A DNA stretch of 16,380 bases. It comes from Monoplex corrugatus. Taxonomy: Eukaryota; Mollusca; Gastropoda; Littorinimorpha; Ranellidae. A program made the position numbers and the translations under genes. Below the pieces are notes generated by a model, which did not search any database, was not told where the DNA came from, and was given only the letters and a program-made list of their open reading frames with translations. Of this stretch, positions 1 to 8,894 are shown one piece after another; the first letter of the stretch is position 1; every line of letters begins with the position of its first letter. The stretch covers positions 1 through 16,380 of the forward strand of contig JAPXFY010004951.1 in NCBI GenBank assembly GCA_030674185.1, read 5' to 3'.

Positions 1-1504
1 AAGCCCAAAAAAAATTTTGTGAAAGCCTCAAAGGGCCATCAACGCCGCTTGGGGAACATGGGGAAAAGGGTGTTGGGCCCCTTTGGCAGGCGACCTTTTC
101 GGTGGCCAGTGGGGGACAGTTTTTTTTTTTAAATTGATTGATTTTTTTTCATTTTTTTTCATCAAAACCCACAAAACAATTTATTATGGCCCCGACAGGG
201 GTAAAACCCCCCAGGGAAAAATGGGGAAGGGGGACTTAACTAACCATACTGAACCCGAGAACAAAAAGTTTAAGAGGGAAAAATAGGAAAAGGCCCGTTT
301 TTGGGACTTACAAATCCTGTACTGAACCCCCCACCAGAACAACAATGGGGTTTTTAAAAATGGGGGGCAAGGAAAAAAGGCCCCGTTTAAAAAGCAGCAC
401 ACCCCAGGATTCCCCAAAAACCCCACAACCCTTTTTGGGTGGAAATCAGGACACTAACCAAAATGAGCTCGGGGCCCCGCCTTTTACATAGAAAAGAGAA
501 AAAATTAAATAAGGATAGTGGGCCTGGTCCCCCCAAAACTTTTCCCCAAGCTCTTTTAGAAGGTTAAAAAGTGTTGTAAAAAAAATATCCCGAAAATTTT
601 GAAAAAATTTTTTTTTTTTTATTCTCCGGTTTTTTGAAATAACAATTTTTTTTTTTACTTTTTTTCTTCCCCTTTTTTTTGTTTTGCCCCCCGTTTTTTC
701 CTAGTCTTTTTTCATTTCCCGTCCCCCCCAAAACCCACAAAATTTTTTTAGTCAAGTCCCCGCGCCCCGAAAGCCCCCTAGAGCCAGAAAGAAGCTGCCC
801 TTGCTTTCCGTGCAAGGGGGGAAAAACCCCCCACTGCGGGTTTTTTCTTAGGTAAAGTTTTAGCAGTGGGCCCCCGTTTTTCTGATTCCACTTTTTAAAG
901 TTTTTTTCTTTTCAAAACCCTTCCCGGGAAAAGTAAAAAATTTTTTTTCAGCCATGGAGTCAGAATGGAGTGGAAAAACCCCCCAAAAAATATTGTTTTT
1001 TTTTGGGGGAAAAATTTGTTTTTTGGTGGGGGTTTTGAAAATGTTGTTTTTAAAATAAAAAAAGTGGGTTTTGTTATAATTTTTTTTTTTCTGTGCCATT
1101 GGATTTTTTTTTTTTTAAGGGGCACATTTTCCTGGGGGCAGAAAAATGTTAAAGGATCCACAAGTTTTTTTTTTTTGTTGTAAAATTTTTTTCACTGTTT
1201 TTAGGTTTTGCAAATTTTTAATCTGTTCATTTTTTCCCACTGCTTTTTACAAAACATCAAGGGCATATTTTCCCCGTGTTTTTTCCCCCCCCAAGTTTTT
1301 TTTTTTTAAATTTTTTTTTTGCTTAAAGTGGGACACTTGACAAAGGGGCCCTTTTTGGGGCCCAAAAAAATTTTTTTATTTCTTTTTTTATTTGGTATTC
1401 TTTTTCTTTTTTTAAATTTTTTCTGGTTTTCCCCATCTGCATTTAAAAAATCCAAAAATCATGTTTAAGTTCCCCTATTTTTCCCCCCCATAAAAACCCC
1501 AACT

Positions 1505-2038
1505 ATGCAGAGTGGGACAAAAGCTAACCAATTTTTTCCAAAATTCCGTCAGAAACGCTTTTCCAGGTGGTTTTCTCCATCCCCTTTGATAGACATGGGC
1601 CTGAAGGGATCCCCCCCTGAGGGAACGATTTGCACGAGAGGAAACCCGACAGACCCCGGGTTTTTGGCAAACCATCATTTTTTCGAGGGGGGAAAAGAAA
1701 AAGAAAAAAAAAGAAACGGGAAAATGCCTGTATTTCTTGATACTGGACAGGCAGAGCCGGGAAAACAGCATAACCCTGAAACAAATTGGGAAAAAAGCCT
1801 AAATGAAAAAACCCGTGAGGTTGGCCCAGAGGGGCCCCAAAAGGGCCCCCATCTGGGAGCCATTTGGAAAAAAATCAAGATTTGGCAGGTGAAAAAAAAA
1901 CGCTGTGGGGGCCACGTCCTTCCCACCTTTGGTTCCCATGGTGGGGAAAAAAAGGAGAAAGGGTATTCCCCGTTTTCCACACAACCCGAGCTGTCCCGGG
2001 TGGGGGAAGCGCCCCCCTGGGGGTATCTTTTTTACTGA
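1505..2038 (+). CDS. hypothetical 177-codon open frame, doubtful
   Basis: This is the longest uninterrupted frame in the window (177 codons, ATG at 1505). The predicted protein is hydrophilic and rich in G, P, K and E, with no signal peptide, membrane segment or recognised domain. The middle part (about residues 70-110) is lysine/glutamate-rich and follows an A-rich run. The tripeptide DTG near residue 80 recalls retroviral proteases, but no other part of that fold is visible. An open - strand frame of 101 codons overlaps it at 1675-1980, which weakens the case. The surrounding sequence is full of suspect homopolymer runs, so the frame may be fortuitous or may join two frames. No promoter, polyadenylation context or splice sites support it. 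Confidence 0.15.
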   Translation: MQSGTKANQFFPKFRQKRFSRWFSPSPLIDMGLKGSPPEGTICTRGNPTDPGFLANHHFFEGGKEKEKKRNGKMPVFLDTGQAEPGKQHNPETNWEKSLNEKTREVGPEGPQKGPHLGAIWKKIKIWQVKKKRCGGHVLPTFGSHGGEKKEKGYSPFSTQPELSRVGEAPPWGYLFY

Positions 2039-2385
2039 AAATTCAATAAAAACTGGGGAAATTTTTTTAAAACCAAAAGTAGAGGGCGTCCCCCCTATTC
2101 CCACTGCATTAAGTTTTGGAAAGGGAAATGCGAATTGGGAAAATATTTTTAAAAATTCGTGTCCCCCGGGTGTTTAGGTGACCGAGCTCTTTGGAACCCC
2201 GCCCCCCCCCGGTGGAAAAGTTAAAAAGGGACCAAAATTCATGATTTCTCCTTTTCCCCCCCCAACACCAATTTTTTGGCTGGCATCTCCCCAGGGCTGG
2301 GCCTTTTTGATATGATTTTTGACAGCAAAAAAATTTCCCCCTGCCTTTTTTCCATTGGTTAAACTACAAAAAAGCCTTTTTCTAC

Positions 2386-2438
2386 CCCACTAATTACTAG
2401 TTCCCCACATTACTAGTTTCTACTATTTTCTAGTTCCC
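2386..2438 (+). repeat. short degenerate tandem repeat around ACTAGTT
   Basis: Three imperfect units of about 17-20 bp follow each other. They share TTACTAGTTCCCC, TTACTAGTTTC and TTTTCTAGTTCCC. The block is small and lies in otherwise unremarkable sequence, so it is a local slippage repeat rather than a gene part. Confidence 0.5.
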
Positions 2439-3038
2439 AAAAAAAGGGTACTTTAAAAGTTTTTTTTTTAAAAAACCCAAAATCTGGTCCCCCCAATATC
2501 TTGCTTGCCCCAAACAAAAGCCCAGCCCAAAAAAAAAAAAACTTTAACCTTTTTTTAAAAGCCTTTTCACCAAACCCCACCCCTTTTCTGCGGAAGCGGG
2601 TTTGGATAGGGGAGGGCCCAAAAGGGTTTTTTTTTTTTTTTTGTTTTTTGGGTTTTTTATTGGGTAAGGGGTGGGGCAGTCAAAGGTCTTTAATGCCCCT
2701 ACGTTTTTTCTGTTTTTATGACAAAGAAAAAAAAGTCAACTTAGGGGTTTAAAATTTTTTTGCAAACGGGGGGTTTTTAAAAAAGCCCGTGATGATGGGT
2801 GGTGACAATAATCGACATAAAGTAAGGTTTTTCTTTTTTAGCCCCAGCCAACCCACAAACCCCCGGGGGGGGGGGGGGCTAAAAAACCGTTTTTTAAAAA
2901 AAACTCAGGAATTCAGTTGAAAACCCAACAGTTTTTTTAAAAACCCCAACACAGACTAACCCTTTTCAATTCTAAAAAAGCATTCCCCCAAAATCTTTTT
3001 CCTGTAAATATCAAAACTCATCAAAATTCCTTGCCCCG

Positions 3039-3812
3039 CATGGCGTTGGGAAATTATTAAAAAATCCCCCACATGAATCGTCCTTTTCCTGGGGGGGAAA
3101 GGGGGGGGAACCCACCCTTTTTTTTGTTTTTCCAACCCCCTCTGGGGAAATCCCCTTGGGTTTTTCCCGGGGGGGCCCTTTTTTCCGTAATAAAATAGTA
3201 TCCCCACCATTTTTGGGAAATTCTGTGGGTAGGAAATTTCCTCTTTTTCTTTTCAAAATTTTCTTTTTTCCCTGCCCTTGTTTTACGTTTCTGTCATTTC
3301 CACTTTTTTTCATTTTTTCCCGCCTTAAAAGCCAAATTTACCTGTATTTGTTTTTCCCCAATAAAGTCTTTTCTTTAAATTTTTTTTTTTTTCGGATTTT
3401 AAAAAAAAATGGGAAATTGGGGGCCTTTTTTTGGCTCCCAAGGGAGGTGAGATAGGGGGAAAAGCCCCTTTTTTAGGTAAATTTTTTAATCCCCCGTTTT
3501 TTTTTTTTTTGTTTTTTTGGTTTTTTTTATGTAAAACTTATATTTGTATTCAGGGGTTGGTTTTTTATTAAATCTAAAACCCTTTTTGGGGGGAAAAAAA
3601 CGGACGGAAAATGGTCCCCCCCCAAAAGCTGGGGCATGCCCCCCCCTTAGATTATTTTGGCGCGAATGCATGAAATGTGGTTACTTTTTTTTTTTTTTTT
3701 TTTTTTTTGTTTTAAAGTTTTTTTTTTTGTAAAAAGGGTTTTTTTAACCCTGGATATGGCTCCCCAACAGTCCCCTGGCTTTTTAAACCAAAACTAACAA
3801 AAACAGTAAACC
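3039..3812 (+). repeat. interspersed repeat R1, copy A
   Basis: This block aligns by eye, in the same order, with copies B (12776-13475) and C (reverse strand, 13547-14196). Shared landmarks in order: a CATTGGG-like start; AATAGTATCCCC (3195-3206; C has the same sequence on its other strand); TTTCTGTCATTTCC (3289-3302); ACCTGTATTTG (3340-3350; ACCTGTATGTG in B and C); CTTATATTTGTATTCAGG (3537-3554; CTTATATTTGTGTTCAGG in B); a GGCATG..CCTTAGATT block (3633-3653); a long T-tract (3685-3730); GATATGGCTCC (3754-3764); and a final stretch ending AAAAACAGTAAA (3799-3810). The outer ends are approximate. This copy has many lengthened runs compared with B and C. It carries no obvious target-site duplication or terminal inverted repeat, so its class (non-autonomous DNA element, SINE-like or other) is unknown. 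Confidence 0.75.
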
Positions 3813-4560
3813 CCCCCTCTTTTTCAAAAAAATGTCCCCCCCAATATTTTTTCCCCGGGTCCCGCCTGGCTCGTTTTTCCCCCTTTTTTTTTCATGTTTT
3901 TGGCTGGGAAAAGCATAGTTCTTCTTTTTCCTCATAAAGTGTCCCCAAAAAATGTTTTTGTTTAAAAATTTTTCTTTTTGTCCCCCCCCCTTTATTAAAT
4001 GTTTTTTTTTTTTTTTTTTTTTTGCTTTCCTCAAGATCCTGGTTTTTTTTTTTTGCTGCCCCCTGTACCTCTAAACCCTTCTTAACTACATTTCAGCTGC
4101 CCCCAATCTTTTTTTTTTGAGTGGTTTTGTTGATATCCAAAACCTCAACACCTACAAAGATTTTTTTTTCTATATAAAAGCTGAAAAGCTCTTTTTTTTT
4201 TTATGTCCATTGAAAGTATTATGGTTTTAAAAAAAACTTTTTTTTTTTTTCCCCGAATACTGTTTAGTTTGGGGCCCTAAATGCTGGATGTTTTTCAGTG
4301 TGCAGAAATTCTTTTTTAAAGGAATAAAAACCCCCCATGAAATATGCTTTTTGTCCCCCCTTTTGTCAAGTCCCCCCCGCATTTAGTAAAAGGTTTTTTG
4401 AAAGGGTGAAGGGAATGATGAATGAGTTGTTTTTTAAGCAATTGTCCCTGCATTAACACATTCCGTACCGGCGTCACGAATCTTTTATGACTCAGCTTTT
4501 TCACTCCTCCGTGGACCACGTAGTTTTCAGTTTTTTTTAAGTATATAAATAGAAAAAATT

Positions 4561-4930
4561 ACCGCATTGCTTTACGTGAATCCTTTTTTCCCGACAAAAG
4601 GGAGTACACTCTTGTCCCATTTCCTTTCTGCGTTTAAACGACACTTCAAGGGCAAAAAAAATACCTTGTTTTTTTTGACAATAAACCCCCCTCAGGTCCT
4701 TTTTCTCTCTCCTAACATTAACTTGGTCACTAGTTAGTACAGTGACCTATTTTCTTTGGTAGGAAAAGGGTTAAAAATGATAAATTTGATGCATTTATAA
4801 AAAGACAATCTGCCAAAAGTTTTTTGTTGTCCACTACTTTTTATGACAGAGGAAAAAGAAATGAAATGTAAAAGTGGTGACATGTAGAGTTTAAACGCAA
4901 AAATTTCCTTCTATTATTCACTCATGGTGA
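4561..4930. repeat. imperfect inverted-repeat region centred near 4736
   Basis: The centre is a perfect hairpin (4725-4747, listed separately). Outside it, C(C)TTTTCTC..CCTAA on the left resembles the reverse complement of TTGGTAGGAAAAGGG on the right (4757-4771). TGCGTTTAAAC (4630-4640) is matched by GTTTAAACGCA (4889-4899). The arms are uneven, about 100 and 158 nt from centre to that match, and the pairing is poor between the matched blocks. The overall palindrome is therefore tentative. Confidence 0.35.
4725..4747. repeat. perfect 7-bp stem hairpin GGTCACT...AGTGACC
   Basis: GGTCACT (4725-4731) and AGTGACC (4741-4747) are exact reverse complements around a 9-nt loop. It lies in unique-looking sequence with no gene nearby, so it may be the core of a decayed palindromic element rather than a regulatory site. 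Confidence 0.6.
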
Positions 4931-5091
4931 AAAGACATTAAATACAAGATCGAAAAAATTTTCTCTCTCTCCAACATCACAAAACGGCACCGGGACACAT
5001 CGTAGAAAACCGCAAGACCCCATGGCTACCCACCAGTTTCCTTGTATTTTTTAAAAGCCCATTTTTTAATGCCCCATTTCTGACAGTAGAG

Positions 5092-5608
5092 TAAACTGTT
5101 GAATAACATGGATCATATTCACCATTGAAAGTTGGTTCAATCCCGTAACTGTTGATAACAAAGATCGTTATTCACATATTTTTGCAATCCCGTAACTGTT
5201 GATTAACATGATCGTATTCACCATGATGTTGGTCAATCCCGTTTTAAATGTTTTATAACATGATCGTATTCACATGAAAGTTTTTGGTCCAATCCCGAAA
5301 CTGTTTTTGATAACATTGATCGTAAATTCCCCATGAAAGTTTGGTCCAAAACCCCGAAACTGTTTGATAACAAAGAACGTAAAATTCACATGAGTTGGTC
5401 AATCCCGAAACTGTTTTAAAAACATGATCGTATTCAAAATGATGCTGGTCAGTCCCGTAACTGTTGATAACATGATCGTATTCACATGATGTTTTTGGGC
5501 AATCCCGTAACTGTTGAAAAAACATGATTCGTATTCACATGAAGGTTGGTCAATCCTGTAACTGTTGATAACAATGATCCGTATTCACATGAATGTTGGT
5601 CAATCCCA
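5092..5608 (+). repeat. minisatellite, about ten units of ~48 bp
   Basis: About nine full units and one partial first unit follow each other without spacers. Each reads roughly CCCGTAACTG, TTGATAACATGATCGTA, TTCACATGAATG and TTGGTCAAT, for a period of 47-59 nt depending on inserted bases. Unit starts (CCCG or CCTG) can be seen near 5143, 5190, 5239, 5295, 5352, 5405, 5455, 5505 and 5556. Units 3 to 6 are the most diverged, and much of their variation is lengthened T or A runs. Within a unit, TTGA.AACAT is complementary to ATGTT..TCAA and ATTCA to TGAAT, so a unit can fold into a hairpin. The array ends where the last unit runs into CCCACAAGCAG. Confidence 0.9.
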
Positions 5609-5761
5609 CAAGCAGTAGTTCCCATTTTGCCTCTTTTTGTCCCAATAAGATAGGTTTTTCCAAATTCCCTTTATTTTTCTTTTTAACATCTGTTGTTTCC
5701 ATATGTGGGTTTCAGAATTAAAAAAAAGTTAGTAAAAAAAATTGAATGGACAACTAATACA

Positions 5762-5923
5762 GAAAGATGATCGATAGATTATAAAATAGATAAAGTAAAA
5801 AAAAATAAAGAATAAAGAGATAGAAGATATAGATAGAAGAATAGATTTTGAATAGTAATAGATAGATAAATTAGATAGATAGATAAGGTTAAAATAATAA
5901 ATAAGATAAAGAGATAGATAGAT

Positions 5924-5965
<42 letters not shown>

Positions 5966-6530
5966 ATTAGATAGATAATAAGTAAATAAATAAGATAAAG
6001 AGATAGATATAGATAGATAAAATAATAAAATAAGAAAATAAAATAAGAAAAGAGATAAGATAGAAAAAGATAGATTAGATTTGATAGATAGAAAAGAAAA
6101 GAATAAGTAAATAAATAAGATAAAGAGATAGATAGAAAAGATTAATAGATAGATAGATAGATAATAAGTAATAAAAAAAGATAAAGAAAAAGATAATAGT
6201 TTGAAAAGATAAGTAAATAAATAAATAAGATAAAGAGGAGAGAGAAGAGAGAGAGAAGAGAAGAGTAGATAGAAAATAGGGTAGATAATAGATAAGAAAT
6301 AAAATAAAAATGATAGATATAGATTAGAAAAGATATAAAATAATAGATAAAAAAGTGAAAAAATAATTTAAAATAAAGAGGAAAGATAGATAAGTAAATT
6401 AAATAAATAAAATAAAAGAGGGGTAGAAAAAGATAATGGGAATAAATAAAATAAGATAAAAAAAGGGTAAAATAGATAAGTAAATAAAATAAATAAGAAA
6501 AAAAAGGGGTAGATAGAAGTATAAATAAAT
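5762..6530 (+). repeat. GATA / AAATA compound satellite
   Basis: The core is (GATA)n, purest at about 5930-5965. It alternates with blocks such as AAGTAAATAAATAAGATAAA followed by GAGATAGATA. That block recurs near 5980, 6105, 6163 (degenerate), 6210, 6390 and 6478, giving a higher-order pattern. A GAGA patch lies at 6237-6265. From 5773 to 6530 the + strand has no C at all. All frames are low complexity and no gene is present. Related AAATAA..GGGGGTA patches continue to about 6700. Confidence 0.95.
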
Positions 6531-6880
6531 CAAAAAATTATGACAATACCTAGAGTCAATAGATTAATAGAAGAGATAAATTACATAATAAACATAGTCA
6601 GCCAGAGATATCTAGATATGAATGTGTAGTAGTTAGTGATGATGATTATATAAATATTGCCCTCAAAAGGGGAATAAATTAAATAAATAAGAGGGGGTAG
6701 TCGTTTTTGAATAATTAATGTTTTTAAAGAGGGGTTTATGAATCTTTGAGTCCAAATTGCCCCTTGTACCATATAAGGTCACGTTCCCCTAGTTTTTTCA
6801 AGGAAAAAAGAGCTTCGACTTTTTAGAAAATCCCCCGGCCGCTTCATCAAAATTTTGGTTCAGGGTTTTGGTTGCCCTGT
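6531..6880. other. AT-rich spacer between satellites, no gene seen
   Basis: This is a transition from the GATA satellite to the GT tract. It keeps a few AAATAA-type remnants to about 6700. The short open frame on the - strand (6581-6772) is a low-complexity by-product and is not called as a gene. Confidence 0.5.
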
Positions 6881-7012
6881 ATGCGTGTGTAGTAAAATTG
6901 TAAATGTGCGTGTGTTGCACGCACACCAAATTTTGTACGCAGTTAGTGTGTGTTTGTGTGTTGGTGAGTGGTGGTGGGTGTTGTGTGTGTGGTGTGGGGT
7001 GCGTGCGTTCTA
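6880..7012 (+). repeat. GT-rich microsatellite with imperfect TG units
   Basis: The tract is (TG)n interrupted by C, A and GG, densest at 6945-7010 (TGTGTGTTTGTGTGTTGG, then GTGTGTGTGGTGTGGGG). Open frames across it on both strands give C/V-rich or T/H-rich peptides and are by-products of the repeat. Confidence 0.85.
6905..6925. repeat. 8-bp stem hairpin TGTGCGTG...CACGCACA
   Basis: TGTGCGTG (6905-6912) pairs perfectly with CACGCACA (6918-6925) around a 5-nt TGTTG loop. It sits at the left edge of the GT tract, where the strand switches briefly from GT to CA. An inversion or foldback during repeat growth would explain it. Confidence 0.6.
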
Positions 7013-7170
7013 CAAGCATGAAGTCCCCTTTTCCCCGGCAAGAGAAGTCATCTTTACTGTCTGGTGGGGTAAAAGGGTTTAGAAAAAAAGATTTCCAATA
7101 AATTTGAAGTGGTAACCAGTCAAGGTTTAAAGAGGAAACTCAAACAAACAAAACAGGGGTAGGGGAGTAA

Positions 7171-8713
7171 CAGGTTTTAAAACAACGGGCAAAAAGAAAA
7201 CGACTAACCCGGACTGTGGGTAAAATGCCTACAAAAGTTGAAACAGAGTGGAATCAGTTTAAAAACACATGTGAAAATGAATGGCAGGTCCCCACAGGCC
7301 CCCCGGTGGCCGGCTAACCTGATTTTGCTGGCAACATGGGATTCCACCATGCCGATGCCCCAAACCCCACTGACCCCGAAAAGGGCCACCATAAGCCCGC
7401 AGAGACTCTTCCCGGAATGGAGCCCTGCTCAAATGCCCTTTTTGTGAGGGCTGCTGTTTATCAAGAGCAAGTGACGATTGCCATAAATGGTCAACCCTCA
7501 GACCTGGCTGCTCCACGGGGGGCTCAGAAGGAAGAGTGGTGTTTTTTGCAATCTTATCGCAAGTGTGAGCTGCTGGGTTTTAAAAAGTGTACTTTCTTTG
7601 TTGAACATGAAAAGCATGGACACATGACATTTCCCTAATAGGTGCACGTGGGCTAGTGAATTTTGTGGGATGGTGTGGTGGGCCCCCCTGTTGATAACAG
7701 AAGGGTTAATCATGTAAAAGTTGGTGTGTGAAATATAGTGTTTCACAATTCCTCAGTAGAACAAGGGGGTTGATTTTTTATATTGTAATGTACAATAAAA
7801 ATGAAAATAATTTTGTACCTAGATATTTGATTTTACCACGAAAACGTAGGATAATTTTTTTTATCGTTATAAATAATAAGGTATAACTTTTTTGTCTAAA
7901 ACATATAAATTTTTCAGGTAGTGTGTGTGAAAATGTAGACTAATTTCACCTGTTTTGATTTATGTATGCTGTTTGGAAAAAATGGAACGTGACCTGTCAT
8001 TTACAGATGTAGATTGGTGGAATGAACGCACCACTATGAGAAACGTTTTTTTCTCCCTGTTTGATAAAGGTGGGAGTGTTTTTTTTTTTATGAGTGCACT
8101 GAAAAACCTTTTTGTTCTGAGAAACTTGAGAGGGTAGTTTTTTTGGTTTTTTTAATGCATTTTATGGAAGTAAGGGTTAACTTGGCACCGTTTTTTTTTT
8201 TTTTTGTAAAAAAACCCATCTTGAATAAATTTTTTGGGGGTGGTCCCCTGAAGAACAAGTCATACTGTTTGGAAAACCAATGGTTTTGTGAATCAGGAAC
8301 TTTTGGTGAGCATAGTGTGCATGATTAAAATTTACCTAAGTTTTTGCATAGGAATGTGGTCCATGTGTGGGATTTTGTTCAACCTGTGAAAAAGGTTAAT
8401 TTTTTTGACATCAGTTGTGATGTTGGGGGTGGGGAATAGTTTATGGGTGTTAAAAGAATAATTTTTTTTTTCCCCGTTTGACAGACCAAATGATAACCAA
8501 ACTGCAAAAAAATCTTGACCCCTACAGTGTGGACAATCCTGTTCTTTCCTGTTACCCTTTGTCCACTGCTGCCTGGTTCTGTTTATTTTTGGGCTGTGCT
8601 GGGCCGTTTTGGGGAATGTAACTGAAGAGTTTTTAATCATCTTGTTGACATTCCAAATTTTAAAAGACTTTGATTTCACCAAAACAATTAATACCAAAAG
8701 AGTATGTACTTAA
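7171..8713 (+). pseudogene. broken protein-coding stretch, family not recognised
   Basis: Consecutive open segments in changing frames cover about 1.5 kb and read like protein rather than low-complexity sequence. (1) 7171-7635, one frame with a single TAA at 7315: it starts basic (KRKRLTRTVGKMPTKVE) and later holds EEWCFLQSYRKCELLGFKK. (2) 7710-7883, with FVPRYLILPRKRR. (3) 7931-8085, with ERDLSFTDVDWWNERTTM. (4) 8089-8436, with ECTEKPFCSEKLER, a hydrophobic run (VVFLVFLMHF), KSYCLENQWFCESGTFG, one TAA at 8326, then NVVHVWDFVQPVKKV. (5) 8481-8618, with LDPYSVDNPVLSCYPLS. (6) 8606-8710, with NVTEEFLIILLTFQILK. Several frame changes fall at homopolymer runs, notably T-runs near 8079 and 8461. 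The total would be about 500 residues, cysteine- and tryptophan-containing. Start, end and function are unknown. It could be a real gene damaged by sequence error, a pseudogene or a mobile-element remnant. Part of it competes with an open frame on the other strand (8332-8697). Confidence 0.4.
8332..8697 (-). CDS. hypothetical 121-codon open frame, antisense to the broken + strand stretch
   Basis: This is an uninterrupted - strand frame of 121 codons (ATG at 8697), rich in K, N, T and S. It contains CPHCRGQDFFAVWLSFGL, and C-P-H-C is the only cysteine pair. There is no signal peptide or known domain. It overlaps three + strand segments in different frames (to 8436, 8481-8618 and 8606-8710). 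At most one strand is likely to be real: the unbroken length favours this frame, while continuity with the upstream segments and the protein-like composition favour the + strand. Unresolved. Confidence 0.15.
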   Translation of the reverse strand: MVLIVLVKSKSFKIWNVNKMIKNSSVTFPKTAQHSPKINRTRQQWTKGNRKEQDCPHCRGQDFFAVWLSFGLSNGEKKNYSFNTHKLFPTPNITTDVKKINLFHRLNKIPHMDHIPMQKLR

Positions 8714-8862
8714 AAGACTGGGGTTTTTTCTGTTTTTCCAAAAAATCATGCAATTTTAAAAAAAATCCCCCTTGAAAGGACCAATGAAACTGTGAAGAAA
8801 TGGTGATGATTTTTCAGTTGCAGTTTATGCATCTTAATTATTTATTCATATGGTACATTGGA

Positions 8863-8894
8863 GGGAAGGAGGGAAGGGGGGGGGGAAGTGGGGG
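8863..8894 (+). other. G-rich tract with G-quadruplex pattern
   Basis: Four or more runs of at least three G (GGG AAGGA GGG AA G10 AAGT GGGGG) are separated by loops of at most 5 nt, which fits the usual G3+N1-7 pattern. The central G-run may be lengthened by sequencing error. The pattern survives if that run is shortened to a few bases. Confidence 0.5.

Larger units (their letters stand above)
1..3038. other. run-rich sequence without a convincing gene
   Basis: This stretch is dominated by single-base runs of 5 to 15 nt of all four bases, for example T-runs near 600-660 and 1080-1115, C-runs near 2200, and a G-run at about 2863-2878. Every reading frame is short or made of low-complexity F, K, G and P codons, apart from the 1505-2038 frame listed separately. 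No RNA gene, promoter or splice-bounded exon can be argued. The run lengths look inflated compared with the cleaner sequence after about 10000, so small exons could be hidden here by frame errors. Confidence 0.6.

Noticed and set aside
860..1161. Overlapping - strand frames of 79 and 88 codons
   Set aside because: They consist of K, F, P and N codons made by A- and T-runs, with overlapping + strand frames of the same kind. They are by-products of low complexity.
1725..1770. Aspartic protease motif DTG in the 177-codon frame
   Set aside because: Only the tripeptide is present. The following residue is Q rather than A or S, and no flap or second conserved region is visible.
2270..2335. Fourth R1 copy (tail only)
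   Set aside because: GGGCTGGGCCTTTTTGATATG and GACAGCAAA resemble the R1 tail, but the order of landmarks is not kept and nothing upstream matches.
5135..5145. tRNA T-arm-like GGTTCAATCCC
   Set aside because: It is one variant of the minisatellite unit (most others read GGTCAATCCC), with no acceptor stem, D-arm or anticodon arm around it.
5092..5608. CRISPR-like array of ~48-bp units
   Set aside because: The repeated part fills the whole unit and there are no unique spacers. The context is eukaryotic-looking simple-sequence DNA with no cas genes.
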